Assembly: GCA_022827625.1 (NCBI GenBank)
Contig: JAJEIE010000028.1
Coordinates: 29,004 to 93,003, forward strand
DNA from: Candidatus Poribacteria bacterium
Lineage (GTDB): Bacteria; Poribacteria; WGA-4E; WGA-3G
DNA: 64,000 bases
Reading direction: 5' to 3'
Part shown: positions 25,563 through 34,984 of the stretch, in pieces
Numbering within the stretch: position 1 is the stretch's first letter
How the letters are laid out: the number at the start of each line of letters is the position of its first letter
Translations under genes and position numbers: made by a program
Notes under the pieces: model-generated
Database searches by the model: none
Told to the model about the DNA's origin: nothing
What the model saw: the letters and a program-made list of their open reading frames with translations, nothing else

Positions 25563-27489
25563 AAATGATAAACCCAAGCAGGTTAAACGACTCGTCAAAC
25601 CTCACATCCTGTTGATTGGATTAGTGCTTGTCGCTTTCAATAGTTACTGGTGTCTGATGGGGACGGAGGTATGGCACTCTACGCAGCTGACAATCGCCTC
25701 TCTGTTCTTCAACGCCGTTTTCACTTTACTGATTTTTGTACTGGTCAACCTACTGTTCCAAAGGTTCGTGCCACGTCTGGCGATGTCGCAAGCCGATTTG
25801 CAAACCATCTACGTGATGGTAGTGATGCTAACGACCATCAGCGGACACACGATGATGGGCTATCTTATTCCCGTCCTCGCGCACGCCTTCCAGTTCGCAA
25901 CGCCAGAAAATGAGTGGATCCCGCTTTTTGGACACCACATCCCGACGTGGATCGCCGTTAAAAGCCCGCGCGTTTTGGACGGCTTCTATAACGGCGATGC
26001 TACACTCTACATCTCTCCCAATTTAGATGCATGGATACCCCCCGTCCTGGCGTGGTCGAGTTTTGTTATCGCACTCTGGTTGACTTTGCTGGCGGTAACC
26101 GTCTTTCTCCGAAAGCAGTGGACCGAAAACGAACGCTTGAACTATCCGATCGTCCAACTCCCCTTAGCACTGACGAGCAACCCGAAACGTTTTTTTACCT
26201 CGCCGTGGATGTGGCTCGGCTTCGCACTCGCAGGGAGTGCGGAATTACTGAATGGATTGAACTACCTGTTCCCCGATATACCTTCGCTGCCCATCAAAGG
26301 CAAAACAATCGGACAATTCAGTTCAAAGCCGTGGAGTGCGATGGGACCCATCCGTATCTCCTTCTATCCATTTAGCATCGGGTTGATGTTCTTCACACCG
26401 TTGGATCTCTCGTTCTCCTGCTGGTTCTTCTGGCTTCTCACCCGCATCCAACTGATTGTAACAGATGCGTTTGGGGCGCGGAACATCTATCATCTCGAAC
26501 AACAGACGGGGGCGTGGATAGCGTTTGGGTGTATTCCGTTGTGGATAGGGAGGAAACACTACGGACGCATTATCCGTAAAGTCTTCGGTATTGCACAACG
26601 TCGTGGTGAAACCGCGCCTGACGACTCCGGTGAACCGATGCGCTATCGGACTGCAGCGGGTCTGTTCACCGTTGGGATGCTGTTTCTCTTCTTCTTCTGC
26701 TACCAGATGGGAATGACATTCTGGGCGATAGGGCTATTCTTTCTGTTCTACTTTCCATTGGTTATCGGTATCACCCGTATTCGTGCCGAGATTGGACCGC
26801 CGTTGCATCAGCTCATCTTTGTCGATCCGGGACGGACAATGGTTCTGGCATTAGGCACGCGTCGCCTTGGTGCGGCTAATCTCACGGGACTCACGTTTCT
26901 CTATCCATTTGTCCGCTGTTTCCGCGCGCATCCGACACCGAGTGAATTGGAGGCGTTCCGTTTGGCAGAACGGAGCCGTATCGGGTATCGGCAACTGCTC
27001 ATCGGGATGATCTTGGCAATTGTGTTCGGTATCCTGATAACGTTCTGGGCATATCTACACGTCCTTTACGATATGGGCGCGGGGAGCAAAGCACGCGGCT
27101 GGATTGTTTATATGGGATGGGAGACGTTCAATCGCCTGCAAACGTGGCTCGTCAGTCCACGAGAGACGAGCGTCCCGGAACTTAGTGTTATCGGCAGCAG
27201 TTTCCTGTTCACGATATTCCTGATGGTTATGAAGATCCGGTTTCTCTGGTGGCCCCTGCATCCGGGTGGTTACGTGCTTGTGAGTGGAACAGGGATGAGT
27301 GGTTTATGGTTTCCGATCTTCCTGAGTTGGTTGGCAAAAGCGATTGTGCTAAAGATAGGGGGTGTGAAACTTTATCGGCAGGCGGTGCCGTTCTTTTTAG
27401 GACTCATCTTGGGAGATTATACGCTTGGATGTGTGTGGAGCTTGATCGGGTTGGTACTGGAGATGCCGACCTATATTGTCTGGCATTGA
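25549..27489 (+). CDS. polytopic membrane protein, DUF6785/DUF6784-like, copy 2
   Basis: 646 residues with the same membrane topology and conserved blocks as copy 1 (21620). Near-identical stretches include STQLTIASLFFNAVFTLL and FSSKPWSAMGPIRIS. The ATG overlaps the ligase stop by 14 bases, so translation probably depends on the upstream gene; the bases before it (CAGCAGGTGCGGGA) resemble those before copy 1 (CAGCAGGAACCGGA). Function unknown; coupling to the ligase suggests, but does not show, a link with pantothenate or CoA precursors. It converges on the ABC transporter gene 15 bases away. Confidence 0.8.
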   Translation: METNRNDKPKQVKRLVKPHILLIGLVLVAFNSYWCLMGTEVWHSTQLTIASLFFNAVFTLLIFVLVNLLFQRFVPRLAMSQADLQTIYVMVVMLTTISGHTMMGYLIPVLAHAFQFATPENEWIPLFGHHIPTWIAVKSPRVLDGFYNGDATLYISPNLDAWIPPVLAWSSFVIALWLTLLAVTVFLRKQWTENERLNYPIVQLPLALTSNPKRFFTSPWMWLGFALAGSAELLNGLNYLFPDIPSLPIKGKTIGQFSSKPWSAMGPIRISFYPFSIGLMFFTPLDLSFSCWFFWLLTRIQLIVTDAFGARNIYHLEQQTGAWIAFGCIPLWIGRKHYGRIIRKVFGIAQRRGETAPDDSGEPMRYRTAAGLFTVGMLFLFFFCYQMGMTFWAIGLFFLFYFPLVIGITRIRAEIGPPLHQLIFVDPGRTMVLALGTRRLGAANLTGLTFLYPFVRCFRAHPTPSELEAFRLAERSRIGYRQLLIGMILAIVFGILITFWAYLHVLYDMGAGSKARGWIVYMGWETFNRLQTWLVSPRETSVPELSVIGSSFLFTIFLMVMKIRFLWWPLHPGGYVLVSGTGMSGLWFPIFLSWLAKAIVLKIGGVKLYRQAVPFFLGLILGDYTLGCVWSLIGLVLEMPTYIVWH

Positions 27490-27504
27490 TTCCCATAATG
27501 TCCC

Positions 27505-29313
27505 TTAACTCGCGTTTCTCTCCTGTCCTTTGTATTGCAACTGATACAACCGATGATAGATGCCCCCCTTTTGTAGCAACTCGTTGTGCGTGCCACTCTC
27601 CCGAATTTCCCCGCGGTGCATCACAATAATCCTATCCGCATTCTGGATCGTTGAGAGCCGATGTGCGATAACAACGGAGGTCCGATTTTCCATCAAACGC
27701 CTCAGCGCATCCTCAATCAGGATTTCGGTCTCGGTGTCAACACTGGAGGTCGCCTCATCAAGGATAAGGATACTCGGATCAGACGCTAAAGCACGGGCGA
27801 AGGCGACCAGCTGTTTCTGTCCAACGGATAATCCACCACCGTCCTCTTTAATCTCAGTACCGTAGACCTGAGGCATTCGCTGAATAAAGCGGTCTAAATG
27901 TACATCTTTTGCGGCGCGTTCGACCTGCCCAGAAGAGATTGATGGATTTCCCAGACTGATATTCCGCTCAATTGAATCAGAAAAGAGGAAAATGTTCTGT
28001 TGCACAATGCTGATTGCTTCCCGCAGTTCCTCCACGTTCATCTCTCGGATGTCCACGCCGTCAATCAGGATTTGACCTTTGTTAATCTCGTAGAATCGGC
28101 AGAGTAGATTGATGATAGAGGTCTTCCCGGCTCCGGTATGCCCAACAAACGCAACCTTTTCACCCGGCTTCACTTTGAACGAGACATCCCGCAGCACATA
28201 GTCATCATCGTTGTAGGCGAACCAGACGTTCCGAAATTCAATCTCACCTTTCAGACCTTTAGTACGACCTTTAGGGACAGTAGAAGCGATAGTCGGCTGC
28301 GTATCAAGCAATTGGAAGATGCGCTCAGAGGATGCCATGGCATTTTGGAAGATGGTATATTTTTCGCTGAGCTCTCGGATGGGCCAGAAGAAGCGTTCAG
28401 CATAACGGATAAATGCTAAGAGTACGCCGAAACTTAGGGCATTCTGAACAACCTGTCCACCCCCGTACCAGATAATCACGGCTATCGCAAGAGAAGCCGT
28501 CACTTCAATCAGTGGGTGAAAAATTGAAAAATAGAAGATACTTCGAAGGTTGGCAGCGAGGTACCGCCGGTTGCGCTCGTTAAAACGGAGATGGCTTCGT
28601 CGCTCTTGTGCGAAAAGCTTCATCGTCGTCATACCGACGATGTTCTCCTGCAAAAAGGCGTTGATGCGTGCAAGCTGCTTACGCTGTTCCCGAAACGCAC
28701 GGCGCGAATAGATTTGGTAGACAAGCGTTGCACCGAAGATAATCGGTATGACCGTGAACGTCACAAGGGCAAGTTTCCAGTTATAAAGGAGCATTGCCAC
28801 CATGATTCCCAAAATCTGGAGCAGATTCGCGAAGACAGTAATCACACCAGAGGCAAACAATTCATTCAGAACCTGAACATCGCCCATAACGCGGGTCATC
28901 AACCTACCCACCGGATTTTTATCAAAAAATTGGACGTCCAAGCGTTGCAAATGCGAGAAGAGCGTTTGTCGCAGATCATGCATCACGTGTTGTCCAATCA
29001 TCTGCATCCGGTATTCCTCAAAGTAACTAAACACGAACTCGCCAATCAACGCCACTACGAAAAAAATCGCGATCGTGCTTAATCCGTCTAATATGCCCGG
29101 GGTAATGTGCTCGTCAATACCACGCTGCAGTAGATAGGGTCCAGCTAAGCGGGCAAGTGTATTCCCAACCATGAGAAATCCGATGATGAGCAGCTGGAAT
29201 TTGTAGGGTTTCAGGTACGCCAAGAGCCGTTTCATCAGTACCCGGTCATAGACTTTTCCGAGGTCTTGCTCCTCATCGCTATATTCGTATAAGTCGCCTC
29301 CCATGCCAAACAC
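27505..29313 (-). CDS. ABC exporter subunit (fused membrane and ATPase domains), consensus catalytic site
   Basis: A 602-residue half-transporter of the MsbA/multidrug type. Six membrane helices (about 35-320) precede an ATPase domain with Walker A GHTGAGKT, Q-loop VQQNIFLF, signature LSVGQ, Walker B ILILDEAT with catalytic Glu and the H-loop His (VIAHRLST). It starts at GTG 29313 with AAAGGAGG 8 bases upstream. It is paired with the next upstream gene, which has a degenerate site, so the two likely form a heterodimer. The substrate is unknown: lipid, drug or peptide. Confidence 0.92.
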   Translation of the reverse strand: MFGMGGDLYEYSDEEQDLGKVYDRVLMKRLLAYLKPYKFQLLIIGFLMVGNTLARLAGPYLLQRGIDEHITPGILDGLSTIAIFFVVALIGEFVFSYFEEYRMQMIGQHVMHDLRQTLFSHLQRLDVQFFDKNPVGRLMTRVMGDVQVLNELFASGVITVFANLLQILGIMVAMLLYNWKLALVTFTVIPIIFGATLVYQIYSRRAFREQRKQLARINAFLQENIVGMTTMKLFAQERRSHLRFNERNRRYLAANLRSIFYFSIFHPLIEVTASLAIAVIIWYGGGQVVQNALSFGVLLAFIRYAERFFWPIRELSEKYTIFQNAMASSERIFQLLDTQPTIASTVPKGRTKGLKGEIEFRNVWFAYNDDDYVLRDVSFKVKPGEKVAFVGHTGAGKTSIINLLCRFYEINKGQILIDGVDIREMNVEELREAISIVQQNIFLFSDSIERNISLGNPSISSGQVERAAKDVHLDRFIQRMPQVYGTEIKEDGGGLSVGQKQLVAFARALASDPSILILDEATSSVDTETEILIEDALRRLMENRTSVVIAHRLSTIQNADRIIVMHRGEIRESGTHNELLQKGGIYHRLYQLQYKGQERNAS

Positions 29314-29351
29314 AGGCGGGTCCTCCTTTAAGGTTCTTTACGTCCCCAGTT

Positions 29352-29403
29352 ATGGTAGATGCGGTTTCTAACCGCACCGAATTTATAGTAGCTCAATAAC
29401 TGT
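29352..29403. repeat. small palindromic element between ABC genes
   Basis: GGTAGATGCGGTTTCTAACCGCAC carries the hairpin GCGGTT-TCT-AACCGC and is followed by TAGTAGCTCAATAACTGTAG. It resembles the other GTAG-led palindromes in this window. Confidence 0.5.
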
Positions 29404-29419
29404 AGATTATATTAACGCT

Positions 29420-31183
29420 TTAAAATTCCTCAAGTTCCTCTTGCAAGAGTTGTGTTTCGTAGATATTCGCGTAAATCCCATTTTGTTCAAGCAGTTGTTC
29501 GTGTGTGCCAGTCTCAACAATGCTGCCTTCGTTGAGAACGATAATGTGGTCGGCATTTTTAACAGTAGAGATACGATGCGAAATGAGGATCGTCGTGCGG
29601 TGCTTCATAATTTCGTCAAGCCGACTGAGAATAGTGTCTTCGGTCTGGGTATCGACATTCGCAAATGCATCGTCAAGAATAAGAATTTTGGGTTTAATGA
29701 TAATTGCGCGTGCGAGTGCGCTCCGTTGGCGTTGTCCCCCTGAGATTGTTATCCCGCGTTCACCGAGGAACGTCTCCAAGCCGTCGGGAAACTCTTCAAT
29801 TTGATCAAGCAGATCGGCGGTATGTGCTGCATCTCTTATAGCCTCATCGTTCGCTACCTCAAGACCGTAGGCGATATTATTCCGCAGATAGTCCGAAAAG
29901 AGAAAGGGTTCTTGCTCAACAAACCCAATATTGGAACGGAGGACATTCAGCGGTATATCCTGAATATCAACCCCATCGACAAAGACCGTACCGCGTTCGG
30001 CTTGGCGGATGCGCGAAATGAGGTTAACAAGCGTGGATTTTCCGGATCCAGTTCCACCGACAATCGCAAGCGTTGTTCCGCGTTCAACCTTGAGGTTAAT
30101 GTCTTTGAGCACAGGCGTTCCGTCTGGATACGCAAAGTTGAGGTGCCTAAACTCAATCTCGCCTTCAATGTCTTTAATTCCCCATTTCACGTCTTCGCTA
30201 TCAAAGATTTCTGGCTTTTCATCAAGGATTGCTTGAATCCGTCCCATAGATGCTGCACCGCGCTCAAAGGTGTTGACAATGAAACCGAGGGTAATCATCG
30301 GGCGGACGAGCATCATAAGGTAGGCACTGAAAGCAACAAAATCGCCGAGGGTAATTTTCCCCTCGATTACATGAAGTCCACCCATCCAAAGAAGGACGAC
30401 ACCGCCAATACCAGGTAGAAATCGGAAGAGTGGGAAAAAGAAGGTCATCAGCCGGATTTGGCGTTGATTACGATTGACAAACTCTTGATTTAATTCTTGG
30501 AAGTGCCCAATTTCGCTCTCCTCAAGTGTATACGCTTTGACGACGCGGACACCCGACAGATTCTCCTGGACCTTGGTATTCAGCGTTGAGAACGCCTCTT
30601 GGATACCCTCGTAGTGGGCATGCAATCGTTTGCCGAGGGAACGAATTAAAACGGCAAGGATTGGATACGGGAGCAAAGCAACAACGGTCAAAGTCGCATC
30701 AATCTGGAGCATGATGACAAGTGCGAACCCGAAAAACACTATCGCATCGGCAGTATACATCACAGCACTGCTCAGCACCATTCTGATGGCGTTCAGATCG
30801 CTGGTCGCCCGTGTCATTAGATCCCCAGTGCGAACGTTATCGTAATACGCAGCGGAGAGTTTTTGGAGATGGAGAAAGAAGTCGGCACGCAGGTGAAACT
30901 CCATCTGGCGTGCGACGCCTTGGATGATGCGCCGCTGAGCGAAGCGTAGAATACCAGCAAAGAGGGCGACCCCAAAAATGAGGAGACCAAAAAAGAGAAT
31001 TCGTCCCGGAGACACCGTAAAGTTTGGGTCACTGAGAGCCTGCCCCAACTCATCAAAAACCATCTGGAGAATCTTTGGGCTGATGAGGAGCAGCACATTC
31101 GTCACAATCACGAGGCAGAAGCTGATTATGATGGCGTATCTATACCGAATGATATACTTCTTGAGACCGAGTAAACTACGAAT
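29420..31183 (-). CDS. ABC exporter subunit, degenerate catalytic site; probable ATT start
   Basis: Second half-transporter (about 587 residues): six membrane helices, Walker A GGTGSGKS, signature ISGGQ and Walker B ILILDDAF. The usual catalytic Glu is Asp, as in asymmetric heterodimeric exporters (TM287/288 type). The track's GTG start (31111) would cut off the first membrane helix. The frame stays open upstream without ATG, GTG or TTG, and AAAGGAG stands exactly 7 bases before an in-frame ATT at 31183-31181. From there the protein reads (M)RSLLGLKKYIIRYRYAIIISFCLVIV, restoring helix 1. An ATT start or a base-call error for ATG are both possible. Confidence 0.88.
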   Translation of the reverse strand: MRSLLGLKKYIIRYRYAIIISFCLVIVTNVLLLISPKILQMVFDELGQALSDPNFTVSPGRILFFGLLIFGVALFAGILRFAQRRIIQGVARQMEFHLRADFFLHLQKLSAAYYDNVRTGDLMTRATSDLNAIRMVLSSAVMYTADAIVFFGFALVIMLQIDATLTVVALLPYPILAVLIRSLGKRLHAHYEGIQEAFSTLNTKVQENLSGVRVVKAYTLEESEIGHFQELNQEFVNRNQRQIRLMTFFFPLFRFLPGIGGVVLLWMGGLHVIEGKITLGDFVAFSAYLMMLVRPMITLGFIVNTFERGAASMGRIQAILDEKPEIFDSEDVKWGIKDIEGEIEFRHLNFAYPDGTPVLKDINLKVERGTTLAIVGGTGSGKSTLVNLISRIRQAERGTVFVDGVDIQDIPLNVLRSNIGFVEQEPFLFSDYLRNNIAYGLEVANDEAIRDAAHTADLLDQIEEFPDGLETFLGERGITISGGQRQRSALARAIIIKPKILILDDAFANVDTQTEDTILSRLDEIMKHRTTILISHRISTVKNADHIIVLNEGSIVETGTHEQLLEQNGIYANIYETQLLQEELEEF

Positions 31184-31283
31184 GGTGGGACTCCTTTCCG
31201 GCGAGTGTATCTTGCCGCGCGCCGTGTCTTTTATCTTTATATTTTGACGTAAATCTTGGCGATGTGTTTAATCAAGTTTTAAG

Positions 31284-31413
31284 GGTTGTCAGTTATGAGT
31301 TGTTCGTTAAGAGGCTTCGACGTAACAATTTACCATTTCTTGGGGTACGCCAAGTTAGCGTGGATTGTTTCCACACCTTTAACCGACAACCGATAGCCGA
31401 CCACTGACAACGA
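31284..31413. repeat. intergenic palindromic repeat, family 1 copy C
   Basis: GGGTTGTCAGTTATGAGTTG and TTAAGAGGCTTCGACGTAACAATTTACC are followed by an opposite arm TTTAACCGACAACCGATAGCCGACCACTGACAAC. It fills most of the 305-base gap between the divergent ABC operon and gnd. Confidence 0.65.
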
Positions 31414-31423
31414 TAAAAATATA

Positions 31424-31452
31424 TTGACACCATTTCCTCTGCAGTTTATCAT
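31424..31452 (+). promoter_or_regulatory. promoter for gnd operon
   Basis: Perfect TTGACA (31424-31429), a 17-base spacer and TATCAT (31447-31452), immediately after the repeat. Confidence 0.75.
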
Positions 31453-31488
31453 ATTCAAGACCAACTCTATCATAGGAGGAACACAAAT

Positions 31489-32952
31489 TTGGCTGCAGAT
31501 ATTGGACTCATCGGATTAGCAGTGATGGGCGAAAACCTCGCACTGAATATGGAAAGCAAAGGCTTTGAAGTGGCGGTTTTCAACAGGACAGTTTCACGCG
31601 TTGACGCTTTCATAGCAGGTGCTGCAAACGGTAAAAATATCACAGGGGCACACTCGGTCCCAGAACTCATTGAGAAACTGGAAAGCCCTCGAAAAATTAT
31701 CCTAATGGTGAAAGCGGGAGAACCCGTTGACGCGTTTATTGCGCAATTAGTACCACGCCTCTCAAAAGGCGATCTTATTATTGATGGTGGGAATTCAAAC
31801 TTCAACGACACCGTCCGGCGGCACGCCGAGTTAGCCGAAAAAGATATTCTGTTTATTGGGACAGGCATTTCGGGTGGAGAAGAAGGCGCGCTCAAGGGAC
31901 CGGCGATGATGCCCGGCGGTTCAGCTGAGGCTTATGCACTCGTAGCACCAATCTTTACGAAGATCGCAGCACAGGTAGACGGCACACCGTGTTGTTCTTA
32001 CATCGGCCCGGATGGCGCAGGGCATTACGTGAAGATGGTGCATAACGGTATCGAATACGGAGACATGCAGCTGATATGTGAAGCCTACTCGCTGATGAAA
32101 GGTGTCCTCGGCATGAATGCCAAAGAGATGCACGAGGTCTTCAGTGAATGGAACAGCGGTGAACTAAACTCTTACCTTATTGAGATTACGGCTGATATTT
32201 TCACTCAACTCGATAGTAGCGGTACGCCTTTTGTTGATGTCGTGCTGGATCAAGCCGGACAAAAGGGAACCGGTAAATGGACAAGTATCTCGGCACTGGA
32301 TCTCGGTATATCCGCACCGACGATCGCGGAGGCGGTCTTTGCGCGTTGTATCTCAGCGATCAAAAGTGAACGCGTCGCAGCGGAACAGGTCATCCAAGGT
32401 CCTTCTGGGACATACCAAGGCGATCGTGAGGAAACCCTAAAGGCGATTCACGACGCACTTTACGCCGCGAAAATTTGCTCCTATGCGCAAGGCTTCGCTT
32501 TAATGCGGGAAGCCAGCGCGGAGTTCGGATGGGATTTAGACCTCGGCAAGATTAGTCTTGGTTGGCGGGGTGGGTGTATCATTCGGGCAAAATTTTTACA
32601 CCGGATTGCGGAGGCGTTTGAGCGGAATCCTGAGCTGCCGAACCTATTGCTCGACTCGTACTTCCGAGGTGTCATTGAAGCAGCACAACCCAACTGGCGG
32701 AGTGTCATCAGCACAGCCACGCAGCTCGGTGTCCCGATTCCGGCGTTCAGCTCGGCTTTAGCATATTTTGATAGCTACCGTAACGGTAGACTCTCTGCGA
32801 ACCTGATTCAAGCGATGCGCGACTACTTCGGGGCGCATACCTACCATAAATTAGACGCAGATGGCAACACGATCCTCGGAAAAGACGGAGAGCCGACAGT
32901 TTTCCATACCGAATGGATGCTGGAGGGTCGTCCAGAAGTCACTGTTGATTAA
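31489..32952 (+). CDS. gnd: 6-phosphogluconate dehydrogenase (decarboxylating)
   Basis: Oxidises 6-phosphogluconate to ribulose-5-phosphate and CO2 with NAD(P) in the pentose phosphate pathway. Length 487 fits the long dimeric form (about 470-480). The N-terminal Rossmann motif is GLIGLAVMGENLALN, and a phosphate-binding NRT follows the second strand. The catalytic blocks are FIGTGISGGEEGALKGPAMMPGG and YVKMVHNGIEYGDMQL. QAQRDYFGAHTY-type tail reads QAMRDYFGAHTYHKLD. The start is TTG with AGGAGG 9 bases upstream. The HAD gene follows after 9 bases. Confidence 0.97.
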   Translation: MAADIGLIGLAVMGENLALNMESKGFEVAVFNRTVSRVDAFIAGAANGKNITGAHSVPELIEKLESPRKIILMVKAGEPVDAFIAQLVPRLSKGDLIIDGGNSNFNDTVRRHAELAEKDILFIGTGISGGEEGALKGPAMMPGGSAEAYALVAPIFTKIAAQVDGTPCCSYIGPDGAGHYVKMVHNGIEYGDMQLICEAYSLMKGVLGMNAKEMHEVFSEWNSGELNSYLIEITADIFTQLDSSGTPFVDVVLDQAGQKGTGKWTSISALDLGISAPTIAEAVFARCISAIKSERVAAEQVIQGPSGTYQGDREETLKAIHDALYAAKICSYAQGFALMREASAEFGWDLDLGKISLGWRGGCIIRAKFLHRIAEAFERNPELPNLLLDSYFRGVIEAAQPNWRSVISTATQLGVPIPAFSSALAYFDSYRNGRLSANLIQAMRDYFGAHTYHKLDADGNTILGKDGEPTVFHTEWMLEGRPEVTVD

Positions 32953-32961
32953 GGAGAATAC

Positions 32962-33858
32962 ATGGATCACGGACCACAACAGGCATTACACGATTTTCAA
33001 TCACAGCACGAGTTCTTTGTCGGAATCGACTCGGACGGTTGTGTCTTCAATAGTATGGAGGTCAAGCACAACGACTGCTTCAGCGTAAATCTCGTCAAGC
33101 ATTTCGGCTTGGCATCTATTTCACGGCAAGTTCATCAGGCATGGGATTTTGTGAATCTCTATTCAACGACGCGCGGCACAAATCGGTTTAAGGCAATTCT
33201 GCTGGTGTGCGATTTCTTACGCGAGATGCCGCTCGTGCAAAACATGGGCGTTGCGGTACCAGAACTCCCTTACTTAAGGGAGTGGTCTGAAACCGAAACG
33301 AAACTTGGGAATCCAGCACTCCAATCGGCAATCGATAACGCAACCGGCGAGCGGCATAATGAACTGAATCAAGTTATGGAATGGAGTCTCGGTGTGAACG
33401 AAAGTGTCGCAGAGATTGTTTATAACCTGCCACCGTTTCCTGGGGTACGCGAAACCCTACAACGCCTTCAGGATAAAGCGGATGTTATTGTTGTCTCCGC
33501 TACACCCGATGAAGCACTCCAACGGGAATGGGCGGAACACGAAATTGATACTTATGTCGCCGTGATTGCCGGACAGGAGATGGGAACAAAAACGGAACAC
33601 CTTACGATAACCACGAAAGACAGGTATGCGGAGAACCGTGTTCTGATGCTCGGCGATTCTCCGGGTGATCTGAAAGCGGCGCGAGATGTCGGCGCACTGT
33701 TCTTTCCTGTCAATCCCGGTTCTGAGGATGCATCGTGGCAACTCTTCCTTGACGAAGCGATGGAAAAGTTTTTCAACGGACAATATGCCGGTGCTTATGA
33801 GACCGCTCTAATTGACAAATTCCAGGAATTGTTGCCAGAGACCCCGCCGTGGCAGTAA
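32962..33858 (+). CDS. HAD-superfamily hydrolase
   Basis: 298-residue haloacid-dehalogenase-fold phosphatase-like protein. Motif I is GIDSDGCVFNSM (about 20-31), motif II VVSATPDEAL (about 176), motif III the Lys in GTKTEHL, and motif IV VLMLGDSPGDLKAA. A helical cap of about 120 residues lies between motifs I and II. AGGAG precedes the ATG. It is co-transcribed with gnd, suggesting a sugar-phosphate substrate, but this is inference only. Confidence 0.85.
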   Translation: MDHGPQQALHDFQSQHEFFVGIDSDGCVFNSMEVKHNDCFSVNLVKHFGLASISRQVHQAWDFVNLYSTTRGTNRFKAILLVCDFLREMPLVQNMGVAVPELPYLREWSETETKLGNPALQSAIDNATGERHNELNQVMEWSLGVNESVAEIVYNLPPFPGVRETLQRLQDKADVIVVSATPDEALQREWAEHEIDTYVAVIAGQEMGTKTEHLTITTKDRYAENRVLMLGDSPGDLKAARDVGALFFPVNPGSEDASWQLFLDEAMEKFFNGQYAGAYETALIDKFQELLPETPPWQ

Positions 33859-33867
33859 AAAGAATAA

Positions 33868-33931
33868 ATGTAGCACAAACTGTTAGTTTGTGTCGTATGC
33901 TGCGCAAACCCACAGTTTGCGTTACAGGAGA
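33868..33931. repeat. double small hairpin element
   Basis: CACAAACTGTTAGTTTGTG and GCAAACCCACAGTTTGC form two adjacent hairpins, bounded by TGTAG and TTACAGG, between the HAD and dehydrogenase genes. Confidence 0.6.
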
Positions 33932-33947
33932 TTAGGAAAGGAAATCT

Positions 33948-34898
33948 ATGAAAATTCTACTTCAAAGAGGTCTTGAAGGTGCACTTCTTGAAAGATTGGA
34001 AGGCATCATTGGCGATGAACACACCTACGTTGTCCCGAGTTCAACAGAGGAACTTATCGCAGAGGGCAAAGATGTCGATATTTTTTACGGCTACTGCAGC
34101 GAGGATATTTTTCCCCATCTGCCGAACATCAAATGGATCCAATCCTCCAGTGCTGGTATGGATCGACACATGTACCCGGCACTTCGTAACAGTGATGTCA
34201 TTCTGACGAATGCTGCAGGATTGTACGCGACACACGTTGCCGATCAGGCATTCGCGCTCCTACTCGGCTTAGCACGTGGCATCCACGAATCCGTTCGGAA
34301 TCAGGACAAACACCAATGGGGTGGCAGACGTAGCATGCCGATGATCGAGATTGACGAGTTCAAGATTGGTATCGTCGGCATGGGTGGTATCGGGATGCAG
34401 ATGGCAAAACGCGCCAAAGGCTTCGATATGTACGTCATGGCTGTCGATGCCTACCGTACAGATAAGCCCGATACTGTCGATGAACTACTCCCGATGGATC
34501 AACTCTCAAATATGATGAGTCAGGTGGATGTTGTTATGATTGCGTGTCCGTTGACGGAAGAGACGCGCGGTCTTATTAATAAGAACAATCTATCCGTGAT
34601 GCAACCAACAGCGTTCTTTATTAACGTTGCCCGGGGTCCGATTGTCAACGAGCCTGATCTGATTGAGATTCTACGTGCCGGTACAATCGCTGCAGCTGGC
34701 TTGGATGTCACTGAAGTCGAGCCGCTCCAGGAAGACAGCCCGTTATGGGATTTTGACAACGTTATCATTTCGCCGCACTCTGCGGGTGGCTCCCAGCACC
34801 GCATGCGCCGTATCACAGAGTTCTTCTTGGATAACTTGGAGCGGTATCTAAAGGGTGAAGAGTTACGGAATGTTGTGAATAAGCAGCTTGGATTTTAG
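33948..34898 (+). CDS. D-2-hydroxyacid dehydrogenase family protein
   Basis: NAD-dependent 2-hydroxyacid dehydrogenase, 316 residues. The nucleotide motif is GIVGMGGIGMQMAKRA (about 140-155). The catalytic Arg is in NVARGPIVNE, the Glu follows in LDVTEVEPL, and the His is in ISPHSAGGS, so the full Arg-Glu-His set is present. The substrate could be glyoxylate, hydroxypyruvate or another small 2-oxo acid. AAAGGAAATCT precedes the ATG. A terminator closes the transcript. Confidence 0.9.
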   Translation: MKILLQRGLEGALLERLEGIIGDEHTYVVPSSTEELIAEGKDVDIFYGYCSEDIFPHLPNIKWIQSSSAGMDRHMYPALRNSDVILTNAAGLYATHVADQAFALLLGLARGIHESVRNQDKHQWGGRRSMPMIEIDEFKIGIVGMGGIGMQMAKRAKGFDMYVMAVDAYRTDKPDTVDELLPMDQLSNMMSQVDVVMIACPLTEETRGLINKNNLSVMQPTAFFINVARGPIVNEPDLIEILRAGTIAAAGLDVTEVEPLQEDSPLWDFDNVIISPHSAGGSQHRMRRITEFFLDNLERYLKGEELRNVVNKQLGF

Positions 34899-34933
34899 GC
34901 ATCTGCATTTAGCACTGGATTTACAAGCCTATG

Positions 34934-34966
34934 CGGGCGGAGGTCATTCAGATCCGCCCGTTTTTC
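34934..34966 (+). terminator. intrinsic terminator after D-2-hydroxyacid dehydrogenase
   Basis: Perfect 8-base stem CGGGCGGA / TCCGCCCG, an 11-base loop and TTTTTC. Its presence argues against the ORF-track start (34931) of the next gene. Confidence 0.9.
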
Positions 34967-34984
34967 TATACTTTTCCTTATGTG

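Noticed and set aside
34931-34984. ORF-track start of the AAA ATPase at 34931
   Set aside because: That ATG lies inside the intrinsic terminator hairpin of the previous gene; family alignment starts at MRRFGTQG.
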